Shown here in pieces: positions 21,019 through 21,131 of a DNA stretch of 21,131 nucleotides (position 1 is its first letter; each line of letters starts with the position of its first letter). The notes under the pieces are model-generated. The model was not told the origin of the DNA and did no database searches. It saw nothing but the letters and a program-made list of their open reading frames with translations. This DNA comes from an uncultured Chlamydiae bacterium (lineage in GTDB: Bacteria; Chlamydiota; Chlamydiia; Chlamydiales; SM23-39), in assembly GCA_903909295.1 (NCBI GenBank), contig CAIVVG010000187.1, positions 1-21,131 of the forward strand, in the 5' to 3' direction. The translations under genes and the position numbers were made by a program.

Positions 21019-21131
21019 ATAAATTTCTTGGCATCCAGGATGCGGCGAAATGTTTAGGCGTATCTCCACAAACGCTCCGTCGTTGGGAGAAAAAAAAGAA
21101 AATGGTTCCCGCGCATCGCACGCAGGGGGGC
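21015..21131 (+). CDS. MerR-type DNA-binding domain, probably IS607-family serine recombinase (N-terminus only)
   Basis: Thirty-nine codons are visible before the window ends. They encode MNKFLGIQDAAKCLGVSPQT, then LRRWEKKKKMVPAHRTQGG: a winged-helix MerR-like head in which the family pattern 'IGEAAKLLGVSxxTLRRWE...RTxGGHRRY' is plain. In IS607 transposons this domain precedes a serine-recombinase domain; in MerR regulators it precedes a coiled coil. I favour the recombinase because of the LRRWE...RTxGG form and the lack of a recognisable effector context. The catalytic domain and any accessory TnpB lie outside the window. Confidence 0.65.
   Translation, partial: MNKFLGIQDAAKCLGVSPQTLRRWEKKKKMVPAHRTQGG

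Noticed and set aside
1..21131. tRNA genes, CRISPR arrays, complete insertion sequences
   Set aside because: Looked for on both strands by eye; no cloverleaf-like sequence with T-loop consensus, no regular spacer array and no full transposase gene was seen.

Overview
The window most likely comes from an environmental (non-Chlamydiaceae) member of the order Chlamydiales. Three gene blocks keep an order I know, from memory, from Chlamydia trachomatis: glyA-clpP-dapF (CT432-CT430); dnaJ-rpsU-tsaB-lon-...-rnz-xerC-ABC ATPase (CT341-CT348, read in reverse); and a CT398-like coiled-coil/zinc-ribbon protein. GlyA carries the long chlamydial form and ClpP closely resembles the chlamydial protein. Three things argue against Chlamydia itself: an isocitrate dehydrogenase (C. 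trachomatis lacks this TCA step), heptose genes, and a fairly GC-rich composition. The genus cannot be fixed from this sequence alone.

Layout. 3-980 (+): 3' part of a long-form isocitrate dehydrogenase. 1157-2278 (+): a U-box/TPR/Sel1-repeat protein, effector-like in architecture, cut in its third repeat unit by an in-frame TAA. 2386-5230 (-): glyA, clpP and dapF as a tight operon. 5371-6138 (+): CT398/CdsZ-like zinc-ribbon protein. 6149-6528 (+): RNase P RNA, followed by a pair of strong hairpins. 6711-7718 (+): family 9 glycosyltransferase (heptosyltransferase-like). 7684-10219 (-): xerC, an APC amino-acid antiporter and a small proline-rich ORF. 10260-11846 (+): YbiT-like ABC-F ATPase. 11998-12300 (-): an orphan XRE-type regulator with its own candidate operator and terminator, lying between otherwise conserved genes. 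12371-17259 (-): lon, an RfaE2-type adenylyltransferase, a GlpG-like rhomboid protease and rnz, all overlapping. 17260-17515: divergent spacer holding a roughly 95-bp inverted-repeat element and a GAAA-loop hairpin. 17516-19458 (+): tsaB, rpsU, dnaJ. 19476-20844 (-): a beta-barrel outer-membrane protein and a coupled 105-aa protein of unknown function. 21015 to the edge (+): the N-terminus of an IS607-type recombinase or MerR-like protein, with a near-consensus promoter and a dyad over its start codon.

Most of the region is core metabolism, translation and protein quality control (Lon, ClpP, DnaJ, GlpG, RNase Z, RNase P, TsaB, S21, ABC-F). The accessory parts are the interrupted U-box/Sel1 gene, the orphan XRE regulator, the intergenic palindromic elements and the mobile-element edge on the right. 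The best candidates for less-described biology are the U-box/Sel1 gene with its single-codon lesion, the regulator inserted between ybiT and rnz, the rhomboid with an enlarged first loop, and the OMP plus small-protein pair. No tRNA, CRISPR array or complete insertion sequence was seen, and no gene-free stretch exceeds 300 bases.
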